Shown: positions 7,035 to 14,653 of the stretch, in pieces
Layout of the letters: each line of letters opens with the position of its first letter
How positions within the stretch are numbered: position 1 is the first letter of the stretch
From: JBBIUS01 sp037440105
GTDB taxonomy: Bacteria; Patescibacteriota; Patescibacteriia; XYB2-FULL-38-15
DNA length: 45,430 nucleotides
NCBI GenBank assembly: GCA_037440105.1
Contig: JBBIUS010000004.1
Coordinates: 1-45,430, forward strand
Reading direction: 5' to 3'
Position numbers and translations under genes: made by a program
Notes under the pieces: model-generated
What the model was told of the DNA's origin: nothing
What the model saw: only the letters and a program-made list of their open reading frames with translations
Databases searched by the model: none

Positions 7035-7049
7035 TTGATTTTATAAATT

Positions 7050-8039
7050 TTATGCGCAGACCTTGCTGATAAATAAATCAAGAAGAAGCTCAGGGTCTAT
7101 TTGTGATGTCTTTAATTTAATTTCAACAGAAATCAAATCTTTACGGAGTTCTTTTAATTTTTCAATAGAAAAATTTTTTGATTGATAAATGGCTTTTCGA
7201 ACAACATAAGGATGGAGATTCAATTCTTTGGCGATTTTTTGGTGGATTGCTGGGTCATAATAAGAGATAAAAGGATATTCATTTTGTAAAAGTTCTTTAA
7301 TTTGAAGTAAAATTTTTAACTGTCTGGCGAGCATCCCAATGATTTGCCCAGCGAATAACCCGCTTTGAAATTGTTCATCAAGTAATTTTATAAATAATTT
7401 TTTATTTTTATTCCCCAACGCATCAATAAGATTAAAAATGTTGTCGTCTAATTTACTTTTGACAAGCAGATTAATATCAGAAACAGTAACGATGTTTTGT
7501 TTATCTTTTTTGCTTTTTGCGTAGGCAGTCAATTTTTCTATTTCATTTGTCATTTGCCAAAGGTCATTGCCTACATAATTAATTAAAAGTTTTAAGGCTT
7601 GCGTTTCAATTTTATTCTTTCTTTTTTCAATTTCTTTTTTAAGCCATTTTTCCAAAGCCGCTTCTTTTAAGGGGGGAAAATTTTCAGCGTATTTTGGGCG
7701 GTTTAAGATTTTGAATATTTTGGTATTTTGCGGGACATCACCTTCTTCCCAAAAAACGATTATTGAGCTTTTTGGGATTTGGTCTTTTTCAATTAATTTA
7801 ATAATTTCGTCATGCGCGGCGTTTTTTTTCTTGATTAAATTTTCTATAACAATCAGTTTTTTTTCATGGAGAAAAGGGGCGGTTAAAATTTCCTTGCATA
7901 TATTTTTTATTGGCGTTTTTTCTCCATCCAAGACAATTAAATTAACTCCGCTTTTGTCAGAGGTTTTAAATTTTTCTTTAATTGCCTTAAGTTTTTGGCG
8001 GGAGCGGTAAGTGTCTTCGCCGTAAAGAAAGAAAATCAT
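7050..8039 (-). CDS. holA: DNA polymerase III delta subunit
   Basis: The 329-residue protein matches the HolA clamp-loader delta architecture. It starts MIFFLYGEDTYRSRQKLKAI (the degenerate nucleotide-binding strand with G-E-D), continues with an AAA+-like fold, and has a C-terminal helical collar domain (from about residue 210: DDNIFNLIDALGNKNKKLFI, then GMLARQLKILLQIKELL). Delta opens the sliding clamp so that it can be loaded on DNA. Length is normal. There is no SD; a micro-repeat spacer separates it from the polA polymerase gene upstream. Confidence 0.9.
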   Translation of the reverse strand: MIFFLYGEDTYRSRQKLKAIKEKFKTSDKSGVNLIVLDGEKTPIKNICKEILTAPFLHEKKLIVIENLIKKKNAAHDEIIKLIEKDQIPKSSIIVFWEEGDVPQNTKIFKILNRPKYAENFPPLKEAALEKWLKKEIEKRKNKIETQALKLLINYVGNDLWQMTNEIEKLTAYAKSKKDKQNIVTVSDINLLVKSKLDDNIFNLIDALGNKNKKLFIKLLDEQFQSGLFAGQIIGMLARQLKILLQIKELLQNEYPFISYYDPAIHQKIAKELNLHPYVVRKAIYQSKNFSIEKLKELRKDLISVEIKLKTSQIDPELLLDLFISKVCA

Positions 8040-8043
8040 ATAT

Positions 8044-8135
8044 TGAATGAATTAGGAATCAGGAATCATGAATCATGGATAGAATTTGCTTAAACAATCA
8101 ATATAACCCTAATTCATACTTCATAATTCATAATT
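8044..8135. repeat. Micro-repeat-armed spacer
   Basis: The left arm repeats GAATCA-type words (AATCAGGAATCATGAATCAT). The right arm (TTCATACTTCATAATTCAT) is roughly its inverse complement. It separates holA from the polymerase gene and touches the polA stop codon. Confidence 0.55.
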
Positions 8136-9918
8136 CCATTTTAACCATTTCTCCCCAATTTTTGCCAACTTCTATATTTGCAATAATCGGCACTTTTAAT
8201 TTAACGATGTTTTCCATTTTTTCTTTTATAAATTTAGCAACTTTTTTAATTTCTTTTTCCGGTACCTCAAAAACTAATTCATCATGAACTTGTAAAATCA
8301 TTTTAGAGTTAGGACTAATTTTAGGCAAGTCGGCGGCAATGGCAATCATTGCCAACTTTATAATATCGGCGGCTGTGCCTTGAACAGGCATATTTACTGC
8401 CATGCGTTCTGCCTCGGCCCGGACTACAGGAATTTCAGAGTAAATTTCTGGGAGATATCTGCGCCGGCCAAAAAGAGTTTCTGAAAAACCAAAATCATGC
8501 GCCTTTTCTCTTGTTTCTTCTAAAAAGTTTTTTATTCCCTTATAAATTGTAAAATATTTGGCAATGAATTGTCTTGCTTCTTCAAGAGAAATGCCAGCGC
8601 TTTCAGCAAGGCCTTTAGCTCCCATCCCATAGGTGACGCCAAAGTTAATTGTTTTTGCCGCTCGGCGGATTTCAGGCGTCACTTCTTCTTTTTTAATTCC
8701 CCAAATTTGGCAAGCCGTGTTCGCATGGATATCTTCGCCGGTTTGAAAAGCGGCAATCATTTTTTTGTCATTAGCTAAAGAAGCAATGATTCTTAATTCA
8801 ATGTGGGCATAATCAGCTGCCAAAATTTTAAAGCCAGCTGGCGCAATAAAAGCGCTTCTTACCATTTTGCCAAGATCGCTTCTTATTGGAATATTTTGCA
8901 AATTTGGTTTTGAAGAAGAAAGCCGGCCGGTTGCCGTAACTGCTTGATTAAAACTTGTATGGATTCTGCCAGTTTTTGGATCAATCATTTTGGGTAGAGC
9001 GTCAAGATAGGTGGAACAGAGTTTACTTAACTCTCGATATTCTAAAATTAAATCAATAATCGGATGCGTTTTTTTCAATTTTAAAAGTTCGCTGGCTTCA
9101 GTAGAAATGCCTGTTTTACCGCGCCGTAAGCCAATTGTTTTGATTTTTAATTTTTTAAACAAAATTTCGCGCAGTTGGAGAGGGGAGTCAAGATTAAAGC
9201 TAGTTTTTGTCAATTTAAAAATTTTTTCTGAAATTTTCTCCAAATTTTTTTTCACTTTTTGAGAATATTTTTTCAAAAGTTCTACATCAACTTTTACTCC
9301 TTCAATTTCCATTTTTGCCAAAACAGGCAAAAGAGGCATTTCAATTTCTTCAAATACATTTATTAAATTTGCTTCTTTGAGTTCTGATTTTAAAACTTCA
9401 ACTAATCGCCATGTCGCTTCTGCCCGCTCGCAAGAATATTTGGCAAATTTTTCCACTGGCACATTTTCAAGCGGAATTTTTTTTCTGCCGTCACCAATTA
9501 AGGTATTGATAGGAGTGATTTTGCTATTAAGTTTTGTTATGACTAATGAGTCGAGATTATAGATCCTCACTCCTGGATTCAAAAGATAAGCGGCAATCAT
9601 TGTATCAAAAGTTATGCCAGCCAAATTTATGCCGTTTTCATGAAGGACTTCAAAATCGTACTTTAAATCATGGCCCCACTTCTTAATTTTTGGGTCTTCA
9701 AAAACATTTCTCAAAAATCTGAAATCTGAAATCTGAAATCTGAAATCCACGTAATACGCTTCTTTTTCTCCAAAACAAAAACTAATGCCCAATAATTTCA
9801 AGGTAAATGGGTCCAAACCTGTTGTTTCAGTATTTAAAACAAAAGCCCGTTGTTTAGCGAGCTTCTTGATAAAAATATCTAGTTTTTCTTGCGTATCGAT
9901 TATTTCGGTTTTAATCAT
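8128..9918 (-). CDS. polA: DNA polymerase I, polymerase plus (degenerate) 3'-5' exonuclease domains
   Basis: The 596-residue protein equals a Klenow fragment. A DnaQ-like exonuclease fold fills residues 1-175 and a family-A polymerase the rest. Polymerase motifs are intact: motif A ILAADYAHIELRIIASLA, motif B RRAAKTINFGVTYGMG and motif C QVHDELVFE. Exonuclease motifs are damaged compared with E. coli Pol I: Exo I reads NTETTGLDP (Asp355 replaced by Asn), Exo II keeps LKYD, and Exo III reads YSCER where Tyr-x-x-x-Asp is expected. Proofreading is therefore probably lost. A tandem 9-mer repeat encodes DFRFQISDFRFL inside the exonuclease fold. The 5' nuclease is a separate gene upstream at 10031-10948. 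Confidence 0.92.
   Translation of the reverse strand: MIKTEIIDTQEKLDIFIKKLAKQRAFVLNTETTGLDPFTLKLLGISFCFGEKEAYYVDFRFQISDFRFLRNVFEDPKIKKWGHDLKYDFEVLHENGINLAGITFDTMIAAYLLNPGVRIYNLDSLVITKLNSKITPINTLIGDGRKKIPLENVPVEKFAKYSCERAEATWRLVEVLKSELKEANLINVFEEIEMPLLPVLAKMEIEGVKVDVELLKKYSQKVKKNLEKISEKIFKLTKTSFNLDSPLQLREILFKKLKIKTIGLRRGKTGISTEASELLKLKKTHPIIDLILEYRELSKLCSTYLDALPKMIDPKTGRIHTSFNQAVTATGRLSSSKPNLQNIPIRSDLGKMVRSAFIAPAGFKILAADYAHIELRIIASLANDKKMIAAFQTGEDIHANTACQIWGIKKEEVTPEIRRAAKTINFGVTYGMGAKGLAESAGISLEEARQFIAKYFTIYKGIKNFLEETREKAHDFGFSETLFGRRRYLPEIYSEIPVVRAEAERMAVNMPVQGTAADIIKLAMIAIAADLPKISPNSKMILQVHDELVFEVPEKEIKKVAKFIKEKMENIVKLKVPIIANIEVGKNWGEMVKMEL
9717..9749. repeat. In-frame tandem 7-mer repeat inside polA
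   Basis: Four consecutive TCTGAAA-type words (CTGAAATCTGAAATCTGAAA...) lie in frame within the exonuclease-domain coding region and encode DFRFQISDFRF. The word style matches the micro-repeats of the spacers rather than ordinary coding sequence. Confidence 0.75.
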
Positions 9919-9939
9919 ATACCTATAAAAGTGTTTAGT

Positions 9940-10025
9940 AACGAGTAACCCGTAACGGGCAACGCGTACAAATTGAGTTTTATTTTAAAAATTACTGGCT
10001 ACTGGTTGCGCGTTATTGGTTACTT
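9940..10025. repeat. Micro-repeat-armed spacer between the two polA parts
   Basis: The left arm is GTAACGAGTAACCCGTAACG plus GGCAACGCG. The right arm (CTGGCTACTGGTTGCGCG, TTATTGGTTAC) is its imperfect inverse complement; the loop is TTTTATTTTAAA-like. It occupies nearly all of the gap between the polymerase and 5' nuclease genes. Confidence 0.6.
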
Positions 10026-10030
10026 TTATT

Positions 10031-10948
10031 TTAGAACAAATTACCTTGCGTTCCAGCCACAAGATCATCAACTCTGTCCAGTAGAGAAGCAAAACCAAAT
10101 TGCTCAAATATTTTTTTCACCTCTTTTGGGTCAACTTTTATTTTGCAATTCTCCAGATTAAAATCAACCGGCGCATCAGTTACAAGCGTTACCAGCTTCT
10201 TTCCTAAAAAAACGTTTTCTTTTTCTTTTCTTAAAATTTCGATGGTGTGAGGTTTAAATTTTTGAAGCCGTTTATCGTTTTTTTCTATGGCCTCATATAA
10301 TTTTTCAATTGTCTCAAATTCCTGAATTAACTTGGCGGCGCTAACTTCGCCGATGCCGCGCGCTCCAGGAATATTGTCCGAAGGATCACCGCGCAAGGCC
10401 TTAAAATCATTTAACTGTTTTGGAGAGAGACCGTATTTTTCTTGAACTGCTTTTTCATCATAAACAACTGTGTCTGTAATTCCTTTGCGCAAAGCATAGA
10501 CTTTTGTGTTGTTATCGACTAACTGAAGGGTGTCCATATCGCCAGTTACGACAATTGACTCCATGTCAGGTCTTTCAACGGAAGGGGATTCACAAATTGT
10601 GGCAATTAAATCATCTGCTTCGTAGCCGTCTTTTTCAAAAATAGTAATGCCAAAGGCCTTAAGAATTTCTTTAATTTTTGGGATCTGTTCATAAAGTTCC
10701 TCTGGCTGTTTTGGTCTTGTTGCCTTGTATTCTTTGTACATTTCATGGCGAAAAGTTTTTGCTCGCCGATCAAAAGCTACGGCTCCATAGGTTGGCTTTA
10801 ATTCTTTTAGTACCTTCATTAAAACCAAAGTAAATCCGTAAGCCGCATTGATTAGTTCACCGGCTTTGGTGGTCAAGGGCGGTAGAGCGTGCCAGGCGCG
10901 GTGAAGTAGGGCGTTACCATCAATAATGATGAATTTTTGTTGAAGCAT
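10031..10948 (-). CDS. 5'-3' exonuclease (N-terminal part of a split DNA polymerase I)
   Basis: The 305-residue protein is a FEN/PIN-like 5' nuclease as found at the N-terminus of Pol I. It has IIIDGNALLHRAWHALPP, the acidic cluster GYEADDLIATI, TGDMDTLQLV, then the helix-hairpin-helix FKALRGDPSDNIPGARGIG. It removes RNA primers and flaps. The ORF ends at GTQGNLF with its own stop, and the polymerase part follows 112 bases downstream on the same strand with its own start, so the ancestral polA is split. No SD precedes the ATG. The two products presumably work together in Okazaki-fragment maturation. Confidence 0.9.
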   Translation of the reverse strand: MLQQKFIIIDGNALLHRAWHALPPLTTKAGELINAAYGFTLVLMKVLKELKPTYGAVAFDRRAKTFRHEMYKEYKATRPKQPEELYEQIPKIKEILKAFGITIFEKDGYEADDLIATICESPSVERPDMESIVVTGDMDTLQLVDNNTKVYALRKGITDTVVYDEKAVQEKYGLSPKQLNDFKALRGDPSDNIPGARGIGEVSAAKLIQEFETIEKLYEAIEKNDKRLQKFKPHTIEILRKEKENVFLGKKLVTLVTDAPVDFNLENCKIKVDPKEVKKIFEQFGFASLLDRVDDLVAGTQGNLF

Positions 10949-11006
10949 TGGCGTGGGCTTGAGGCTTGGAATTTATAACTTGGAACTTGGAACTTATATT
11001 TTAAAA
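10949..11006. repeat. Short micro-repeat spacer
   Basis: Repeated CTTGGAA-type words (GGCTTGAGGCTTGG, AACTTGGAACTTGGAACTT) fill the gap between the 5' nuclease gene and tRNA-Cys. Only one arm is evident. Confidence 0.5.
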
Positions 11007-11079
11007 AGGCCACGGCGGGAATTGCACCCGCGAATAGCGGTTTTGCAGACCGCAGTGTTAGCTACTTCACCACGTGGCC
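11007..11079 (-). tRNA. tRNA-Cys (anticodon GCA)
   Basis: Acceptor GGCCACG/CGTGGCC, anticodon stem GCGGT/ACCGC with loop CTGCAAA (GCA), and a T-arm CGGG-TGCAATT-CCCG. The discriminator is U, as expected for cysteine tRNA. CCA is not encoded. The first 18 bases are also the last five codons and stop of the LAGLIDADG gene immediately upstream on the same strand. Confidence 0.93.
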
Positions 11080-11733
11080 ATTCTTCATTCTTATCTTACA
11101 AAAATCTCGGTAAATGCTGTATTTCTTGATTAAATATAACTTATTTTCAGTATTTTTGTAAATATGGCTTAAAATTTTTAATCCTTCTCTCTGGGAATAT
11201 CTTAATTGATAACTTCTTTTGCTATTTACCGCTCTGCGCGGCTTGACGCCCACATTCTGACTTATCAAAATTGAAAGTTGGTCTAAAAATTTTTTACATC
11301 CCGAAGTAAAAATAACTTTTAAAATACCTTTTGGTTTTTCTACGTGCACACAACCATCCCCATCAAAATATCCTCTTAAAAAACTCCCAAAATATCTTGG
11401 GGGAATAATGGGCAAACTCAAATTAAGCGATTTATTTGGATGTAAATTGAATTTACTTAAATCATCAAAAATTTTATGACTTCCGATTTTCAGCATAAAA
11501 CGCGTCTTTCGATTGCCAACAGCCGGAATGCGAATTATCTTATGTTCCGACCCCATTGTACTTTTAATTTTATTAACAATTTTGAAATTAGTATTATGAA
11601 TCCTCAAATATTTTCCCCGCAAATAAGGAGCATCCTCAAGACTTCCGTCTGCAAAAATAAAACCTAAAATATAGGCCATCTTGTGCGACCATCCTCTAAA
11701 AAAATTTTCATTAACTTTATATTTTATTCCCAT
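11062..11733 (-). CDS. LAGLIDADG homing endonuclease overlapping tRNA-Cys
   Basis: About 223 residues from MGIKYKVNENFF. Two LAGLIDADG helices are clear: AYILGFIFADGSL (about residues 22-34) and SFLRGYFDGDGCV (about 110-122), each with the catalytic acidic residue. This makes it a single-chain two-motif enzyme that would cut a long asymmetric site. In-frame Mets at 11748 and 11760 are alternatives; an AAGGA lies about 12 bases ahead of the chosen start. The last codons (GHVVK and the TAG stop) lie inside the tRNA-Cys gene, so both cannot be produced from one processed transcript. It is free-standing; no intron is seen in the tRNA. Its native target is unknown. Confidence 0.85.
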   Translation of the reverse strand: MGIKYKVNENFFRGWSHKMAYILGFIFADGSLEDAPYLRGKYLRIHNTNFKIVNKIKSTMGSEHKIIRIPAVGNRKTRFMLKIGSHKIFDDLSKFNLHPNKSLNLSLPIIPPRYFGSFLRGYFDGDGCVHVEKPKGILKVIFTSGCKKFLDQLSILISQNVGVKPRRAVNSKRSYQLRYSQREGLKILSHIYKNTENKLYLIKKYSIYRDFCKIRMKNGHVVK

Positions 11734-11774
11734 AATAGCAGTATACATCCTTACAACCAAAATGTCAAAATTAT

Positions 11775-11806
11775 TTTAAAAAAGTTGCTTTTGGCAGCTT
11801 TTTTTG
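11775..11806 (-). terminator. Weak intrinsic terminator after the 3D-domain gene
   Basis: AAAAGTTGC and GCAGCTTTT pair around a short loop with A/T runs on either side, just past the stop of the gene at 11828. The stem contains a mismatch, so its strength is uncertain. Confidence 0.4.
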
Positions 11807-11827
11807 TTTTGTGAAAATCCGGTTTTA

Positions 11828-12316
11828 TCAATAAATTTCCATTTTCAATTTTTTGATACCAAATTTTTTAGCCATTTCTCTTGTTTCCATCCAGATGTCT
11901 GCTCGATAAAAGAAACGGGGGTGCATTCGGTCTTCAACAGTAAAAATTTTATCGCCAAAATATTCAGGAAAGCGAACTTTTGTGCCAAATGGAAGAAAAT
12001 TTGCTGCTAATGTTCCGTCGTGGACTCTGGTGCCTGAGGCAGTTATGAAAGGTGAATTATCGCATTGGTCAGGAGTGCTTGAATAAGCAGTTACTGTAAC
12101 ATAGATTACTTTTCTTGGCTTTGAATCCTCGGCTCTTGTTAAGCGGTTTTGGGGAGCAGTGGAGGCAGAATTCTGAATTTTTTGAGATTCAGAATAAATA
12201 ACATTTGGAATTTGGCTATCTGCTGTGGCTACTTTTGGAAAAAATAAATCTGCTATTACGGCTAAAATAACAGCGAAATTAGTGATTATTTGCAATTTTT
12301 GATTATAAATTGGCAT
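11828..12316 (-). CDS. Secreted 3D-domain protein (MltA-type double-psi barrel)
   Basis: The 162-residue product has an N-terminal hydrophobic anchor or signal (about 9-32) and a linker. A 3D domain follows from about residue 73: VTAYSSTPDQCDNSPFITASG, then GTLAANFLPFGTKVRFPEYF, DKIFTVEDRM and RADIWMETREMAKKFG. The three aspartates of the 3D motif (VEDRM, RADIW and TPDQCD region) are visible. The domain is found in Stp/YuiC-like and MltA-like cell-wall lytic proteins, so a role in peptidoglycan remodelling is likely. Length is short, giving the catalytic-type domain only. Confidence 0.8.
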   Translation of the reverse strand: MPIYNQKLQIITNFAVILAVIADLFFPKVATADSQIPNVIYSESQKIQNSASTAPQNRLTRAEDSKPRKVIYVTVTAYSSTPDQCDNSPFITASGTRVHDGTLAANFLPFGTKVRFPEYFGDKIFTVEDRMHPRFFYRADIWMETREMAKKFGIKKLKMEIY

Positions 12317-12328
12317 AAAAAATAAATT

Positions 12329-12359
12329 AAAAAATTCCCATATTTTTGGGAATTTTTTT
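12329..12359 (-). terminator. Terminator of the CBS-protein operon
   Basis: AATTCCCA and TGGGAATT form the stem around a T-rich loop, with A-runs and T-runs on the outside. It lies downstream of the minus-strand gene at 12443. Confidence 0.7.
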
Positions 12360-12442
12360 AATATAGCAAATTTTTAGAAAATTGTCAATGGCTTGTATTA
12401 GGCCAAGACATATTGCACACTTTTTATTTGTGTATCTAAAAC

Positions 12443-13168
12443 CTAGAGATTAATGCCTAATTTTTTCTCAATTTGGAAGGCGAGTTTTTGTATATTGGGA
12501 TCTTTAGTTGCTTCAGGGTTTTTGTTAATTATAAATCGGTAAGTTTCTTCAAGAAATTGTTTTTCTTCACCCTGTTCTTTAGGAGTTAATTTTGAAAATT
12601 CTTCTAAATCTCCTAAAAATGATTTTAAATCATTTTCTATTTTATTAATATCTGGTCTTTCTGTAATAATTTGACACATATTTTCTGTGCAAATATGTTC
12701 TGGAGGTTTGGGGGCAATTTCTTCTATTTTTGCCTCCTCAGACGGTCTTTCTTGAGCAGTTCGGTAGCCGGCGTCTAAAGCAACAGCTGAAGTAGTAAGA
12801 AAAGTAAAACCTAAAAAGGCGGTTTTTAAAGATTTTGGCAGTTTTTTTAGTCTTTCAAAAATTAGCGGTTTTTCAGCAGGAAATTGAATTGTTCTTTTTT
12901 GTTCTGGCCGTCTTTCTTTTGTTATCATTTTTAAAGCCAATTCCTGGAGACGATTTATTTCTTCGAATTTTCCTTCTTTGCTTAATTTATTAAAGACATT
13001 GGGTAAATTAAAGAACAAGGTATCAGGATTTTTTGAGATTTTTTGGAAATCACCAGAGCTAAAATAGTTGCTAAACTCTTTTTGCAAGTCTTTTAAAGAG
13101 CCGGCTTCTTTTTCAGGTGGGGAAACTTCTTCTTTAAATTGTTCTGGTGAAATTTTTTCTCTGTCCAT
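12443..13168 (-). CDS. Single-pass membrane protein of unknown function
   Basis: The 241-residue product is highly charged at both ends. Residues 1-95 are polar and helical (KEVSPPEKEAGSLKDLQKEF), one hydrophobic segment lies near 115-132 (TAFLGFTFLTTSAVALDAGY), and the rest is acidic and helical with two cysteines (HICTENMCQI). No family is recognised. It follows the 105-residue gene by only 4 bases and is the last gene of an operon headed by the CBS protein. No SD is seen, and translation may be coupled. Confidence 0.7.
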   Translation of the reverse strand: MDREKISPEQFKEEVSPPEKEAGSLKDLQKEFSNYFSSGDFQKISKNPDTLFFNLPNVFNKLSKEGKFEEINRLQELALKMITKERRPEQKRTIQFPAEKPLIFERLKKLPKSLKTAFLGFTFLTTSAVALDAGYRTAQERPSEEAKIEEIAPKPPEHICTENMCQIITERPDINKIENDLKSFLGDLEEFSKLTPKEQGEEKQFLEETYRFIINKNPEATKDPNIQKLAFQIEKKLGINL

Positions 13169-13172
13169 AAAA

Positions 13173-13490
13173 TTAGATTTGGGAGGTAATTTGTTTTATT
13201 TGTTTTTGTTTTTCTTTTTCAAGATGTTCTTCAACCATTGTTTTTAGTCTTTTTTCTTCTTCTTCGAGGTAACTGTAATATCCAACATCGTCCCCTTTTT
13301 CTAAAAAATCTTTTTTCTTTAAATAATTTTTTATGATTTCATTTAAAAAATTTGGAGCACTTTTTATTTGCTCCAATAAAATTTTTCGTTCTTCTTGTCC
13401 CAAGGCTCTAAAAGAAATAGCTAAAAATAACTTGTCAGGGAAAGCTAATTCTTTAACTTGTTTAATTATGCTAATAAAATCAACGAACAT
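13173..13490 (-). CDS. Small helical protein of unknown function
   Basis: The 105-residue product is predicted to be all-helical (VKELAFPDKLFLAISFRALG, then a Glu/Lys-rich C-terminal helix from about 75). No cysteine, membrane segment or known motif is present. The gene lies between the CBS-domain gene (19-base gap) and the membrane-protein gene (4-base gap) on the same strand, which suggests a shared function. It may be a scaffold or adaptor, but nothing in the sequence proves that. Confidence 0.65.
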   Translation of the reverse strand: MFVDFISIIKQVKELAFPDKLFLAISFRALGQEERKILLEQIKSAPNFLNEIIKNYLKKKDFLEKGDDVGYYSYLEEEEKRLKTMVEEHLEKEKQKQIKQITSQI

Positions 13491-13509
13491 AGAAGTTTTT
13501 AAATAAGTA

Positions 13510-13959
13510 CTAAATTTCTAAATCAGATTTTAAGAGCTTTCTAAAAATATCTCGTCGGCTGACAATGCCAATGAGTTTGCCATTTTTGACTACCGGGATT
13601 CTGTGAATTCGTTCAGTGAGGATTAGCGAGCCAGCTTTTAGAAGAGAGGCATTCTCATCTATGGTTATAATTTTTTCTGTCATTATTTTGTCTACAATAG
13701 TTTTTTTCTTTTCTTTAATTTGATATTTTATTTTGTTTTTTGAAAGTAAAAATTTAATGTCGCGAACAATGTCTCGAAAATTTGGGTAAAGTGTCTTAAA
13801 TAAGTCTTTTTCTGAAATTATGCCAATTAATTTTCCATTTTTGTCAACCACCGGCGCGCCGCTGATATTGTTTTTAACCAAAATTTCCGCGGCTCGTTCA
13901 AGAGTCGTGCCGCTTTTTATGGTTATGACTTTTTTAATCATGACATCTTTTATTTTCAT
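13510..13959 (-). CDS. Tandem CBS-domain protein
   Basis: The 149-residue product is a bare pair of CBS domains. Residues 1-60 carry MIKKVITIKSGTTLERAAEI and SGAPVVDKNGKLIGIISEKD. Residues about 90-149 carry KIMTEKIITIDENASLL and IPVVKNGKLIGIVSRRD. CBS pairs bind adenosine nucleotides and act as energy sensors; the G-x-I-S/T-x-x-D ligand motif is intact in both. There is no attached enzyme, so it probably regulates a partner, perhaps one of the two genes that follow in the operon. Confidence 0.88.
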   Translation of the reverse strand: MKIKDVMIKKVITIKSGTTLERAAEILVKNNISGAPVVDKNGKLIGIISEKDLFKTLYPNFRDIVRDIKFLLSKNKIKYQIKEKKKTIVDKIMTEKIITIDENASLLKAGSLILTERIHRIPVVKNGKLIGIVSRRDIFRKLLKSDLEI

Positions 13960-14020
13960 ATTTGAATTTTATTTTTTATTTATCCTTTATTTTCCAAAAG
14001 CGGGTAAGCGGAATTTCACC

Positions 14021-14098
14021 CTCCCACCTTTTTGATAATTCTGCTTCTATCTAAGCATAATAATTTATAAAAAGATAATTGCCAAAAAGGTGGGAGGA
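14021..14098. repeat. 15-bp inverted repeat in the tRNA spacer
   Basis: CCTCCCACCTTTTTG (14021) and CAAAAAGGTGGGAGG (14084) are inverse complements separated by about 48 AT-rich bases. This is a long hairpin between the CBS operon and tRNA-Gly; no gene is seen here. Confidence 0.65.
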
Positions 14099-14148
14099 CA
14101 AGCCGTCATCTTCACTTTGAAGGGGTGACACCTGCCCGCCATTGCCTC

Positions 14149-14219
14149 AGCGGATGACGGGAATCGAACCCGCGTACCTAGCTTGGAAGGCTAGTGCACT
14201 ACCATTGTGCTACATCCGC
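14149..14219 (-). tRNA. tRNA-Gly (anticodon TCC)
   Basis: Acceptor GCGGATG/CATCCGC, D-stem GCAC/GTGC, anticodon stem CTAGC/GCTAG with loop CTTCCAA (TCC), and T-loop TTCGATT. The discriminator is U. The gene is enclosed by an imperfect inverted repeat (CCTGCCCGCCATTGCCT and AGGCCATGGCAGGCGGG). Confidence 0.92.
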
Positions 14220-14313
14220 AAAGGCCATGGCAGGCGGGTAATAGTCATTATACGATACCCGCAAAAACTAATCTAAAATTTAAAATGTAAAATTTTTGAT
14301 TTTTTATTTCCTA

Positions 14314-14387
14314 TCGGGGCGGTGGGATTTGAACCCACGATCTCATGCTCCCAAAGCATGCGCGTTAAGCCACTACGCTACGCCCCG
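14314..14387 (-). tRNA. tRNA-Pro (anticodon TGG)
   Basis: Acceptor CGGGGCG/CGCCCCG with the C1:G72 pair typical of bacterial proline tRNA, anticodon stem CATGC/GCATG with loop TTTGGGA (TGG), and a normal T-arm. CCA is not encoded. Three bases (GTAA) separate its 5' end from the GTGC core at the left edge of the mobile element. Confidence 0.92.
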
Positions 14388-14390
14388 TAA

Positions 14391-14467
14391 GTGCTCTATT
14401 CTTAAAATAGTTCGAACGCATTTCGCCGCCTGCGGCGGCGAGGAGAAGCCCCCAAAAATTTGAGCGG
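14391..14467. repeat. Element left end, 77-bp inverted repeat (partner 16096-16172)
   Basis: Perfect inverted copy of 16096-16172. It begins GTGCTCTATTCTTAAAATAG and contains the palindrome GCCGCCTGCGGCGGC. Homology stops abruptly at both edges. Confidence 0.95.
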
Positions 14468-14583
14468 CTTCGCCGCGAACTTTGACAATTTCAAGATTTT
14501 CTATGAGTTAATCATAACTCATTTCAGAAAATTTTTCAAACAAAAATTTTCTGATTTGGCGGCAAATTCTTTAGCACTTTTAC

Positions 14584-14636
14584 AAAAAGAAAAACCCCCT
14601 TTGGAGTTTTCGTCATTGACGAATTCCGCAGGGGGC
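14584..14636 (-). terminator. Terminator of the cargo operon
   Basis: CCCCCT and AGGGGG close a nested stem that also pairs GGAATTCGTC with GACGAAAACTCC. On the minus strand it is followed by TTTTTCTTTTT. It lies about 17 bases past the stop of the ring-nuclease-like gene. Confidence 0.8.
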
Positions 14637-14653
14637 ATGATGAGCCGAGAGAG

